Positions 1-8,131 of a stretch of DNA of 64,000 nt are shown one piece after another; position 1 is the stretch's first letter, and each line of letters begins with the position of its first letter. The position numbers and the translations under genes were made by a program. The notes below the pieces were generated by a model. It did not search any database. It worked only from the letters and a program-made list of their open reading frames with translations, and was not told the DNA's origin. This DNA is from CAJQQY01 sp964564545 (GTDB lineage: Bacteria > Bacteroidota > Bacteroidia > Chitinophagales > Saprospiraceae), in NCBI GenBank assembly GCA_964564545.1, contig CAZMBP010000115.1, positions 110,699 through 174,698 on the forward strand. The letters run 5' to 3'.

Positions 1-183
1 CAGGTAGTTCTGGCATTTTAATTTTTGATTTAATTAATCACAGGAAAGGTTTGAACCCTCAAATTTTCTGAACTATAAATATATTTGACGTTGTTTTTTT
101 TAAGAAACTTTGTGACTTATAATGTTTATTTCCATTTCTCAATTTTGTTTTCCTATCAAAAAGACCATATAATAGGTTATTAT
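1..183. other. window edge, no clear gene
   Basis: No gene with a start lies here. In frame 1 of the plus strand the first six codons read QVVLAF before a TAA at 19-21, which could be the last residues of a gene that begins outside the window, but six codons prove nothing. The rest is AT-rich and lies just downstream of the minus-strand gene ending at 184. Confidence 0.3.
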
Positions 184-750
184 TTATTCCTCAATAAAAT
201 ACTCATATCCCCAAAATCCTTTTTTTGTAACAATATACACACGATCACCTTGTTTTGAATTGGGAAAAAGAATTTCTTTGGTTTTGACTCTTTCAATTTT
301 TTGATCTTTTACGAAAAAGAGGAAAATTCCATCTTTCTTTTTTTTCGTTTTGACTCTTCCAAATCGACTTTGCAGATAAGCTTCTTGGCTTTGAAGCTGT
401 ACTTCGATTTTTTGTTTTGGAGAAAAAGATAATAATCGATTTGACAAACTCCCCAAGAGTGGAAATAATAACAATGCAATTACAATCGAAAAGATATAGA
501 GTTTTAATTTTTCTAATCCATCATTAAATGGTTTGGAAAAAAAGTAACCAGCTATTATTCCTGCCAATAAACCAACGGCTAATGATCTCCAAATCAAACT
601 TTCTGCTTCAAATGTATTGCTAAAGTATTTTACTTCAAATGCATAAAGAAAGGCAACGAGGAATATTACTAGAGTTCCTAAAATGCCAAGTGCATATTCT
701 GATTTCTTTAGTTTTTCTCGATTTTGTCCTCCAAATGGTAATGGAATCAT
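184..750 (-). CDS. small membrane protein of unknown function
   Basis: I do not recognise the family. The 188-residue product has three strongly hydrophobic segments (about residues 17-37, 56-72 and 84-103), followed by a basic, lysine-rich soluble tail of about 85 residues. There is no signal-peptidase motif, so it is probably an inner-membrane protein with one soluble domain. It lies 3 bp downstream of the acetyltransferase gene at 754-1224 on the same strand, so the two are almost certainly cotranscribed. No catalytic motif is visible. Confidence 0.75.
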   Translation of the reverse strand: MIPLPFGGQNREKLKKSEYALGILGTLVIFLVAFLYAFEVKYFSNTFEAESLIWRSLAVGLLAGIIAGYFFSKPFNDGLEKLKLYIFSIVIALLLFPLLGSLSNRLLSFSPKQKIEVQLQSQEAYLQSRFGRVKTKKKKDGIFLFFVKDQKIERVKTKEILFPNSKQGDRVYIVTKKGFWGYEYFIEE

Positions 751-753
751 ATC

Positions 754-1224
754 TTATATTGATTTACTATTGAAAGTGAAAATTAAACCTTCCCAATTGG
801 GGTGATTTGATTTTTTGGAAAAGACTGAGGTGTATTCAGAAATGGTGTTTTCCCAAAATAATTCTGATTTTTCATTTCCTTTTATTGTCCTTACTTCCCA
901 ATTTTTTCCAAAGTGATCGAATATTTGAAAGGCTATTTTTTTCCCAAAGTGATTTCGACGTTCGTTTTCAAAGATATAAAATTCTGCAATTGATCGAGCA
1001 GGTTCCGTTTGCTGAATTAAGCAGTAATCATTGATGAGTGCAAAACCAATTTTTCTTTTTCCAAAATAAAAATAAAGTGGAGTGCGATTTTTGTCAGACC
1101 AATATGAATCTAGGTAGGTGTATTCGTTGTCGGTTATTCCTAATTCCTTGAGGTAGGTGGAGAGATGGGGTTTGAAGTTTTCTTTTTCTTCGAGGGGAAT
1201 TTTTTTGAAGTGTAGGTTTTGCAT
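754..1224 (-). CDS. GNAT-family N-acetyltransferase
   Basis: The 156-residue protein has the order expected of a GNAT domain. A predicted strand-turn-strand around residues 50-70 (FYFGKRKIGFALI) is followed by the conserved acidic strand AEFYIFENERRNHFGKKIA, where the R-x-x-x-G-K part corresponds to the acetyl-CoA pyrophosphate-binding loop. An asparagine-rich segment follows (NEKSELFWENTI), matching the family's C-terminal motif B. Substrate cannot be told from sequence. It forms a tight unit with the membrane protein downstream (3-bp gap), and its own promoter would lie in the repeat-containing gap at 1225-1393. Confidence 0.75.
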   Translation of the reverse strand: MQNLHFKKIPLEEKENFKPHLSTYLKELGITDNEYTYLDSYWSDKNRTPLYFYFGKRKIGFALINDYCLIQQTEPARSIAEFYIFENERRNHFGKKIAFQIFDHFGKNWEVRTIKGNEKSELFWENTISEYTSVFSKKSNHPNWEGLIFTFNSKSI

Positions 1225-1232
1225 GGGAGTTT

Positions 1233-1391
1233 TTTTTGCCGCAGATTGGGCTGGTTTTATAGGTTTAAATGATTTTTCTTTCTGTATGCAAATAGATTCT
1301 AAATAAAGTGAATGTTTTCCTAATTCAAAGGGTATCCACTCTAATCGTCAAACAAAAAAAATCATAAAAATCAGCCCAATCTGCGGCAAAA
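1233..1391. repeat. ~160-bp intergenic element with 27-bp terminal inverted repeats
   Basis: A near-perfect inverted repeat bounds this gap. The left arm at 1233-1260 contains GCCGCAGATTGGGCTG and the right arm at 1363-1391 contains its reverse complement, with about one mismatch. The arms lie close to the ends of the two flanking coding regions. The interior is AT-rich and has no ORF. The structure resembles a miniature inverted-repeat element or a Bacteroidota intergenic palindrome. The right arm could also act as a terminator stem for the upstream ABC gene, but the loop of about 100 nt is long for that. Confidence 0.7.
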
Positions 1392-1393
1392 AA

Positions 1394-3235
1394 TTAAACA
1401 TTCTCAAACTGTAACTTCGCCAATCCTGAGTAAGCCCCATTTTCAATAGCAGAAAGTTCTTCGTGAGTACCTTGTTCAATAATTTTTCCATTGTCAATCA
1501 CAAAAATGCAATCCACTTCTCTAACCGTAGCAAGACGATGAGCAATGATGATAGAAGTTCTGCCTTCCATTAAATTATTTAAAGCATCTTGAACTACTTT
1601 TTCGGATTCAGCATCTAGAGCTGAAGTTGCTTCATCTAAAAGTAAAATGGAAGGATCTTTTAGGATTGCTCTTGCTATCGCAATTCGTTGTCGCTGACCT
1701 CCTGAGAGTTTGATTCCACGCTCACCGACAACTGTATCTAGAGCTTCTGGGAAAGTTTGGATAAACTCCCAAGAGTTAGATTTTCTTGCAGCTTCGATAA
1801 TTTGTTCGTCCGAAGCTTCTGGATTTCCATAAGCTATATTTTCTCGAATTGTTCCACCAAACAAAATGACTTCTTGAGGCACAATAGCAAAGTTTTTCCT
1901 GTAAGCAGAAATATTATAATCGAAAATACTTTCTCCATCCACTTTGATATCTCCACTTTGGATATTATAAAATCGTAAAAGCAATTGAACAATAGTAGAT
2001 TTTCCAGAACCACTTGGTCCCACAAGTGCTACCTTTTGACCCGCTTTTATTTTAAAATTGATGCCCTTCATCACTTCAATATCTTGTCGAGTAGGGTAAT
2101 GGAAGTTGACATCTGAGTATTCGATATTCCCTTCGAATCTTTTAAATTCCTTATCAACAGCAGGATCGCGAGGATCAACTTCACTATCCATGGAAAGGAT
2201 TTCTCGAATTCTTTCCGTTGCTCCAACTGCTCCTAAAAGTTCAGTATAAAAATTTCCTAGCCCAGCAATTGAACCTCCGATGATTGCAGTAACGAAAGTA
2301 AACATTACCAATCCGCCCGAAGTCATCGTTCCTTCCTGAATTAAAACTGCTCCTTCATAAATCACAAAAATCAAAGCTCCAAATAAAATGGAAACAATAA
2401 AGGTGGCAAAAATTGCTCGACCATTAGCAAACTTCAAAGCAATTTTGACCATGTTGTCATTTGATTTTCCATAGCGAATTGCTTCGAATAATTCGTTGGA
2501 AAATGCTTTCACAACACTTATAGATTGCATCGTCTCGCTCAATATAATATTAGTATCAGCTAACGATTGTTGTCTTTCTTTAGATAATTTTCGAATCCAT
2601 CGACCAAAGAACATTCCTAGGATAACTGCAACAGGAAATGTCAATAACATAATAAATGCAAGTTGTGGAGTTTGGACTCCAAGAAAAATTAAGCCAGCAA
2701 CGAGTAGTAATATTTGTCTTAAAAATTCAGCTATCGTAATTGAAAATGCATTGTACAATCTTTCGACATCCGCAGTCAATCGACTCATCAATTCACCAAC
2801 TCGGTTTTCTTCATAAAAAACAATAGGTAAGGAAACTAGTTTTTCATAAAGGGCAATTCTTAAATCTGCAATACCTTTTTCACTTAATCTTGCAAAAAGC
2901 AAAACTCGAAAATAGGACACGACACCTTGAGCAATTAAAACTACAAACATCAGCCAAAAAATATCATTCAAGTCCATTCCAAGAAAATCAATACCAGAAG
3001 CGATATCCATCATTTTTCCAATCAAATATGGAAAAAGCATAAACACCATGCTACTTACAAATAGTAAAATCATTCCTACTACCAATGACCATCGGTATGG
3101 TTTGACAAATTCAAAGATCTTCATCGCCTCGCGAAAAGTCTCTCTGTTTATCTTTCGATTTTTATCTTCTTCTAGTACTTCAGGTCGATTCCTAGCCATA
3201 TTCTTACTTATATTTTTTTCTCCCAAATGCTCCAT
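1394..3235 (-). CDS. ABC exporter, fused permease and ATPase (MsbA-like)
   Basis: This 613-residue half-transporter has a six-helix type-I exporter membrane domain (about residues 50-335) followed by an ATPase domain. The ATPase shows Walker A GPSGSGKS at 406-413, a Q-loop glutamine at 454, the signature LSGGQ at 510-514, Walker B LLLDE at 531-535 and an H-loop His in IIAHRLAT near 566. Length and order fit the MsbA/lipid and multidrug exporter family, which works as a homodimer in the inner membrane. The substrate cannot be assigned; lipid A or drug export are both possible. It is transcribed alone, away from the secreted-protein gene at 3656. Confidence 0.93.
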   Translation of the reverse strand: MEHLGEKNISKNMARNRPEVLEEDKNRKINRETFREAMKIFEFVKPYRWSLVVGMILLFVSSMVFMLFPYLIGKMMDIASGIDFLGMDLNDIFWLMFVVLIAQGVVSYFRVLLFARLSEKGIADLRIALYEKLVSLPIVFYEENRVGELMSRLTADVERLYNAFSITIAEFLRQILLLVAGLIFLGVQTPQLAFIMLLTFPVAVILGMFFGRWIRKLSKERQQSLADTNIILSETMQSISVVKAFSNELFEAIRYGKSNDNMVKIALKFANGRAIFATFIVSILFGALIFVIYEGAVLIQEGTMTSGGLVMFTFVTAIIGGSIAGLGNFYTELLGAVGATERIREILSMDSEVDPRDPAVDKEFKRFEGNIEYSDVNFHYPTRQDIEVMKGINFKIKAGQKVALVGPSGSGKSTIVQLLLRFYNIQSGDIKVDGESIFDYNISAYRKNFAIVPQEVILFGGTIRENIAYGNPEASDEQIIEAARKSNSWEFIQTFPEALDTVVGERGIKLSGGQRQRIAIARAILKDPSILLLDEATSALDAESEKVVQDALNNLMEGRTSIIIAHRLATVREVDCIFVIDNGKIIEQGTHEELSAIENGAYSGLAKLQFENV

Positions 3236-3655
3236 TTAATAGGAAGATTTTTAGGAGGCTTTTTAAATTGGGAGCCGCAAAGTTAAACAAAGTGGATTTT
3301 AATTCCATTTTAACTTAAATTGCAAATGTATTTGTTTTGTAAAATTTTTATGCTGAATTTCCTCCCTCAAATTACATTTCGGCATAATATTTGCAATATT
3401 TTAATATAACAAATTACTATGGGTAAACTTCGAAAATACTTATCCTTTCCAAGTTAACCTTTCTAAAAAAGTACTTTTCAAGTACCAAACAATCTTCACC
3501 GATAGAATCCACTAAACTCTTAAAACCTTATGGTTTGCTATTGCGAACCCATTGAACTGGTATTTATTTACCTTTTTATTCTAATTCAATAAATATTGAT
3601 TTGGAAAAAATGGCTAAGACAACATACAATTTAAATTTAAACAAACACCATAATT
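3236..3655. other. gene-free divergent promoter region
   Basis: This 420-bp gap separates two divergent genes and must hold both promoters. It is AT-rich. I found no exact TTTG/TAnnTTTG promoter, though TAATATTTG around 3386-3397 resembles the Bacteroidota -7 box. No ORF, tRNA or strong hairpin is visible. Confidence 0.5.
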
Positions 3656-4441
3656 ATGAAAAACTCCCACCCAAAATTTGTCGTGCTAATTTTAGCACTA
3701 CTTTTTTCTCATCATGCATTTAGTCAACATTTTGAATGCCCAAAAGTTCTAGATGAATCAATTCATTTGTACCAACCAGCCTTTGCAGCTATGGCTTGCG
3801 AATATGATGAATTTGGAAAATTCTATAATTCATTTGCAAAAGTACCTTTGTTAAGCGAGCAATTGTATTTTTTTGATACTCGATTTAGAGCAAATGGAGT
3901 AGAATTGATTTGGCAATCAAAAATGGCTTTTGGCAATGAAATTTTTAAAGTTTTAAGAAGCCGTGATGGCGAACAATTTTATGAAATAGCTGAAGTCCAT
4001 TCCTCTGATTATCCTGATGGCCAAATTATGTTTTTAGATAATTTACCGATGCTAGGAAATAATCATTACATGTTGAAAAAAGTGGAAGATGGTAAAACAT
4101 TAATCTCTAATCAGCAATCTGTTTATGTGTCAATTGGAATGTGTAATTTAGAAACGATGGATGTGAAAAATAAAAAAGATGAAGTGAACATGAAATATTT
4201 TGTTGACAATTCAGGACTTTTTCAATTATTAGTTACAGATACAGAGGGGCATGAACAAGCTAGAAAAAATATTACTTTGAAAACTGGTAAAAATGATGTT
4301 CAATTTTCGTTGCCAATGAATGGAATTTACTTTGTGACTTTGACCAATGGTTTTAGTTCAGTAACTGATTTAGTGATTCAATCTCAAGGATCTGAAAGTT
4401 CAAAATCTAATGTGGCAAAAAAAGAAAAAGAGGATAATTGA
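3656..4441 (+). CDS. secreted protein, Fn3-like domain with T9SS-like C-terminal domain
   Basis: A signal peptide with cleavage after about residue 23 (HHAFSQ) starts the 261-residue protein. Residues about 75-160 follow the Fn3-like pattern common in Bacteroidota exported proteins (VELIWQSK, VLRSRDGEQFYEIAEV, then a tyrosine-rich strand). The C-terminal 70 residues resemble a type A T9SS sorting domain, with a MNGIYFVTLTNG strand and a final hydrophobic strand. An extra lysine-rich tail (KKEKEDN) follows and is unusual for such domains. It is probably exported and perhaps surface-attached. A strong terminator follows at 4495. Confidence 0.7.
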   Translation: MKNSHPKFVVLILALLFSHHAFSQHFECPKVLDESIHLYQPAFAAMACEYDEFGKFYNSFAKVPLLSEQLYFFDTRFRANGVELIWQSKMAFGNEIFKVLRSRDGEQFYEIAEVHSSDYPDGQIMFLDNLPMLGNNHYMLKKVEDGKTLISNQQSVYVSIGMCNLETMDVKNKKDEVNMKYFVDNSGLFQLLVTDTEGHEQARKNITLKTGKNDVQFSLPMNGIYFVTLTNGFSSVTDLVIQSQGSESSKSNVAKKEKEDN

Positions 4442-4494
4442 AACCAATAAAATTTTACTTTAATGACTTTAAAAAACTCGAATGAGTTTTAACT

Positions 4495-4535
4495 AGACGG
4501 GTTTTCTTATCCTTTTTTAACCCGTCTCTTTTTTA
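4495..4535 (+). terminator. intrinsic terminator after the secreted protein
   Basis: The stem AGACGGGTT (4495-4503) pairs perfectly with AACCCGTCT (4519-4527) and is followed by a T-rich tail. It ends the transcript of the gene at 3656-4441. Confidence 0.85.
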
Positions 4536-4601
4536 GAAATAATCCTCATGTTAACATATGAAAGTCTAGTTTTTATCCAATGAAATGACTTTCTAAACAT
4601 T

Positions 4602-4637
4602 TGAGAACCTGACTTTGGTTGGGTTCTCATTTTTTAT
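4602..4637 (+). terminator. second hairpin with T tract
   Basis: TGAGAACC (4602-4609) pairs with GGTTCTCA (4622-4629), followed by six T residues. It lies 75 bp beyond the first terminator. It may be a backup, or it may end a short transcript made between the two. Confidence 0.65.
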
Positions 4638-4667
4638 GTAGAGACAAGGCACAGCTTGTCTCTACAT
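4636..4667. repeat. REP-like palindrome starting GTAG
   Basis: ATGTAGAGACAAG (4636-4648) and CTTGTCTCTACAT (4655-4667) form a perfect 13-bp stem with a 6-nt loop. The stem contains GTAG at its outer end, as in REP sequences linked to RAYT transposases. It lies just beyond the 3' end of the minus-strand gene at 4683 and could also act in its transcript end, although no T tract follows on that side beyond TTTTTT of the neighbouring hairpin. Confidence 0.65.
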
Positions 4668-4682
4668 AATTCCCTTAAAAAA

Positions 4683-7600
4683 CTAAGGATTCTTTTTTCG
4701 ATTTAGTCTCTCACAAATTATTTGAACACCTAATGATTTTCCTTTTTCGTTAATCACTTTTAGTTTTTCTAAAAGTAGATTGTCCAAAAGCAAAAGTTGT
4801 TCATCTAATTCATCAGTTAACTGAACTCTAACCTCTTCTGCTTGATCCGTTGGGGGAAAATCTCCTCGTTGTTGATCCGCTAATAAAAATGCTAATCGAT
4901 TATTTACACGAATACCATAGTTCAAAGGATCTTGACGACTTTGGTTACTGGTCATGTGAATTTTATTTTCAATAATAGACATTTCTTTTTCCAAGTTTGA
5001 TAAAAGGCCGAGAACTTGATCGTATGCTTTTTTTCCATCTAATTTATTTTGGAAATACTCAACATCATCTCGTACACTTTGGATGTCAGTCATAGCTTGG
5101 TGAGCCTCGCTAACCTTATTTCTTACCTGAAGTAAAAAACTTAATTGGTTCTGATAATCTTCATCTGTATTTTTTAATCGAGGATCTTTTGCAATAGTAA
5201 AAGCTTGCGTTTCAGATTTTCCATCAACAGTAAGTGTTGCAGAGTAATCACCAGGAATAGCTTTTGGACCACGATTAGGAGAGGAGTACAAAACCATACC
5301 ATCAAACTCCTGAAAGCCAGGATATCTCATGTCCCAAATAAATCGATTATTATCTTTCTTTACTTTGAGTCGCTGTTTTTTATCCTTAGCATTCGACTTA
5401 AAAGTTTGAATAACTTTTCCATTTGCGTCTTTTATTTCAAGCTTTACTTTTTTGTTACCTTTTTTTCCATCAGCAGTTTTATCATAATCTTTAACGAAAA
5501 AATTAAACAAAACCCCGTTAGGGTGATTCTGACCAACCTTGTTAAAATTTGGACTTCCCCAACCCCGAGACTGAGCCATTCGATATGCAGGCTTTGGTTC
5601 AAAGAGGTGATGAGATTTTGAGGTTATTTTTTTACTTAATTGTTGAATCGGTCCTAGGTCATCTATCATCCAAAAACTTCGTCCATGTGTTGCAGCAATC
5701 AAGGTGTTATCTCGAATATGTAAATCTCGAATAGAAACGATTGGTAGATTCAATTGGAAAGCTTGCCAATTAGCTCCATCATCAAATGAAATATACATTC
5801 CCCATTCAGTTCCCGCATAGAGTAATCCTTTTCTAACAGGATCTACACGTATAGCTCGAGTATAGTGATTTTCTGGAATTCCATTGGTGATTTTTGTCCA
5901 AGTTTTTCCATAGTCAGAAGTCTTATATAAGTAGGGAGTGTAATCTCCAAACTTGTATGATGTCGCGGCTAAATATGCACCACCTTTATTATGTGGATCG
6001 ACATCGATACAATTCATCATGTTCAACTTTGGAGAACCTGGAGGCGTAACGTTTTTCCAATTTTTACCTCCGTCTCTAGTCACATGAACTAATCCATCGT
6101 CACTTCCAGTCCAAATAACTCCTTCTTCTTGTGGAGATTCAGCCATAGCAAAAATGTTTGCATAATGTTCCGCACCTGTATTGTCTTGTGTAATTGGACC
6201 TCCAGAAGATTTAATAGTTTCAGGATCATTTCGAGTCAAATCAGGACTAATGACTTTCCAAGATTGACCTTCGTTAGTTGTGACGTGAAGATAGTTAGAC
6301 CCTGCATATAATTTTTTTGGATTGTGAGGTGAAAACATAATTGGATAGTTCCAATTGAATCTATATTTCATCACCTCAGCCCCTGAACCAGCAGGATTAA
6401 ATGGCCAAACATTCGTTGAACGAGTTTGCCCATTGGAGTGATCTTTCCGCATCATATAACCTTTAAAAGTTCCTCCATAAACAATGTCAGGATTAGTTGG
6501 GTCAGGAGCCAAATGAGCACTTTCACCCCCTGCTGTGGATTCCCAATCTTGTTCGGAAATTGAGCTGCTCGCTGATCTATGAGAAATTCTAATGGCCGAA
6601 TTATCTTGTTGAGCACCATAGATTCTGAAAGGAAAATGGTTATCAGTTGTTACTCTATAAAATTGAGAAGTAGGTTGATTATGGTAAGTTGTCCAATTGT
6701 CGCCAGCATCAAAACTTACTTGTCCACCACCATCATCAGCTATTGCCATTCGCTGATTGTCATTTGGAGAAATCCACAAATCATGATGATCGCCATGTGG
6801 TGTTCCTATTCTTTCAAAAGACTTTCCTCCATCATTTGATCGCCAAAAACCAACATTCAAAACATATACACGATCAACATTTTTAGTATCAGCATAAATT
6901 CGAGAATAGTACCAAGCTCTTTGTCGAAGAGATCGATTGCTACTTGTTTTTTTCCAAGTCATCCCTGCATCATCTGATCGAAAAACACCACCATCTTTTG
7001 CTTCTATAATAGTCCAAAGTCGGTCAGAATTCAAAGGAGAAACTGTTACTCCAATAATTCCAATCACACCTTTTGGAAGGCCAGGTTTATTAGTCAATTT
7101 TTCCCAGTTATCTCCTCCATCCGTACTTTTCCAAAGGTGACTACCAGGTCCACCGCTATCCATTCGGTAACCATTTCGTTTTATTTGCCAAGTAGAAGCA
7201 TAAATTATTCTAGGATTATTGGGATCTAAAACAACATCAACTGCTCCAGCTTTATCACTTACATAAAGAATCTTTTCCCAAGTTGCCCCTCCATCTTTTG
7301 ATCGATAAAGTCCACGTTCTTCATTTGGAATCCAAAGATTTCCCATCGCTGCAACATACAATAAATCAGGATTGGTAGGATGAACTCGAATTCGTCCGAT
7401 GTGTTCAGATTTATTTAAACCAATTGATTCCCAAGTATCACCAGCATCTGTAGACCGCCAAAGTCCTTTCCCAGAAGAAACATTTCCCCGAACTGTTTGC
7501 TCTCCTTCACCTACATAAATGACATTTTGATCACTTTCAGAAACAGCTACCGCGCCAATTGATCCTCCAAAATATCCATCAGAAATACTGTTCCAAGTAT

Positions 7601-7859
7601 TTCCACCATCTTTGGTTTTCCAAACACCGCCTCCAGCAGTTCCGATATAATACAAATTTGGATTGTCTGCTACACCCGCAACTGTTCCAGCTCGACCACC
7701 CCGAAATGGGCCAACCAACCGCCATTGCATGGTATTAAAATAAAATTCATCAAAGGAGTTCGAGGCAGGTTTTTTATTTTTTTGAGCAATGCTTTGGAAA
7801 GGAAGTAGTAGAACAAAAAACAAAGTTATTGAAATAAAAAATTGATTTTGGTTTTTCAT
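4683..7859 (-). CDS. secreted BNR/sortilin-like beta-propeller protein
   Basis: The 1058-residue protein has a signal peptide (cleavage near residue 25, FQSIAQ). From about residue 45 to 720 there are many copies of the Asp-box motif S/T-x-D-x-G-x-x-W (WKTKDGGNTW, WRSTDAGDTW, YRSKDGGATW and more), as found in BNR and VPS10/sortilin-type propellers. A beta-rich region and a coiled, charged C-terminal region (about 880-1050) follow. Length and order match the widespread Bacteroidota 'glycosyl hydrolase, BNR repeat' family, for which enzymatic activity is unproven. No clear T9SS domain is visible at the C-terminus. It is transcribed divergently from the gene at 8132. Confidence 0.88.
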   Translation of the reverse strand: MKNQNQFFISITLFFVLLLPFQSIAQKNKKPASNSFDEFYFNTMQWRLVGPFRGGRAGTVAGVADNPNLYYIGTAGGGVWKTKDGGNTWNSISDGYFGGSIGAVAVSESDQNVIYVGEGEQTVRGNVSSGKGLWRSTDAGDTWESIGLNKSEHIGRIRVHPTNPDLLYVAAMGNLWIPNEERGLYRSKDGGATWEKILYVSDKAGAVDVVLDPNNPRIIYASTWQIKRNGYRMDSGGPGSHLWKSTDGGDNWEKLTNKPGLPKGVIGIIGVTVSPLNSDRLWTIIEAKDGGVFRSDDAGMTWKKTSSNRSLRQRAWYYSRIYADTKNVDRVYVLNVGFWRSNDGGKSFERIGTPHGDHHDLWISPNDNQRMAIADDGGGQVSFDAGDNWTTYHNQPTSQFYRVTTDNHFPFRIYGAQQDNSAIRISHRSASSSISEQDWESTAGGESAHLAPDPTNPDIVYGGTFKGYMMRKDHSNGQTRSTNVWPFNPAGSGAEVMKYRFNWNYPIMFSPHNPKKLYAGSNYLHVTTNEGQSWKVISPDLTRNDPETIKSSGGPITQDNTGAEHYANIFAMAESPQEEGVIWTGSDDGLVHVTRDGGKNWKNVTPPGSPKLNMMNCIDVDPHNKGGAYLAATSYKFGDYTPYLYKTSDYGKTWTKITNGIPENHYTRAIRVDPVRKGLLYAGTEWGMYISFDDGANWQAFQLNLPIVSIRDLHIRDNTLIAATHGRSFWMIDDLGPIQQLSKKITSKSHHLFEPKPAYRMAQSRGWGSPNFNKVGQNHPNGVLFNFFVKDYDKTADGKKGNKKVKLEIKDANGKVIQTFKSNAKDKKQRLKVKKDNNRFIWDMRYPGFQEFDGMVLYSSPNRGPKAIPGDYSATLTVDGKSETQAFTIAKDPRLKNTDEDYQNQLSFLLQVRNKVSEAHQAMTDIQSVRDDVEYFQNKLDGKKAYDQVLGLLSNLEKEMSIIENKIHMTSNQSRQDPLNYGIRVNNRLAFLLADQQRGDFPPTDQAEEVRVQLTDELDEQLLLLDNLLLEKLKVINEKGKSLGVQIICERLNRKKNP

Positions 7860-8024
7860 GATGTTCGATTAGTTTTTACAGAAGTTGATTTTTCAAAAAA
7901 GTGAAATTTAAAACTTGCACTAAGATAATTAATAATGATTTTTTCAAAAGCAAAAAGGAATTTCATTTTATTTATTATTTATGAGATAACAATTCTACTT
8001 CAACATATTGAAAGATATCCAAAA

Positions 8025-8072
8025 AAATGAGTTTCATCGAAGATCAAATCTGATGAAGCTCATTTTTTTTTT
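8025..8072 (+). terminator. orphan intrinsic terminator between divergent genes
   Basis: AAATGAGTTTCATC (8025-8038) pairs with GATGAAGCTCATTT (8052-8065), with one G-U pair, and a run of T follows to 8072. No plus-strand gene ends upstream: the neighbour at 4683-7859 runs away from it. The hairpin may therefore end a small RNA made from 7860-8025, or stop leftward read-through, since the reverse strand also ends in T residues. Confidence 0.65.
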
Positions 8073-8131
8073 ATTAGACAACTTCATTATATTTAAGAAA
8101 ATAATTAATTCCAAACCAAAAAAATAAAATA

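Noticed and set aside
6579..6839. Plus-strand frames inside the BNR protein gene
   Set aside because: They overlap a well-supported minus-strand gene and show biased shadow composition.
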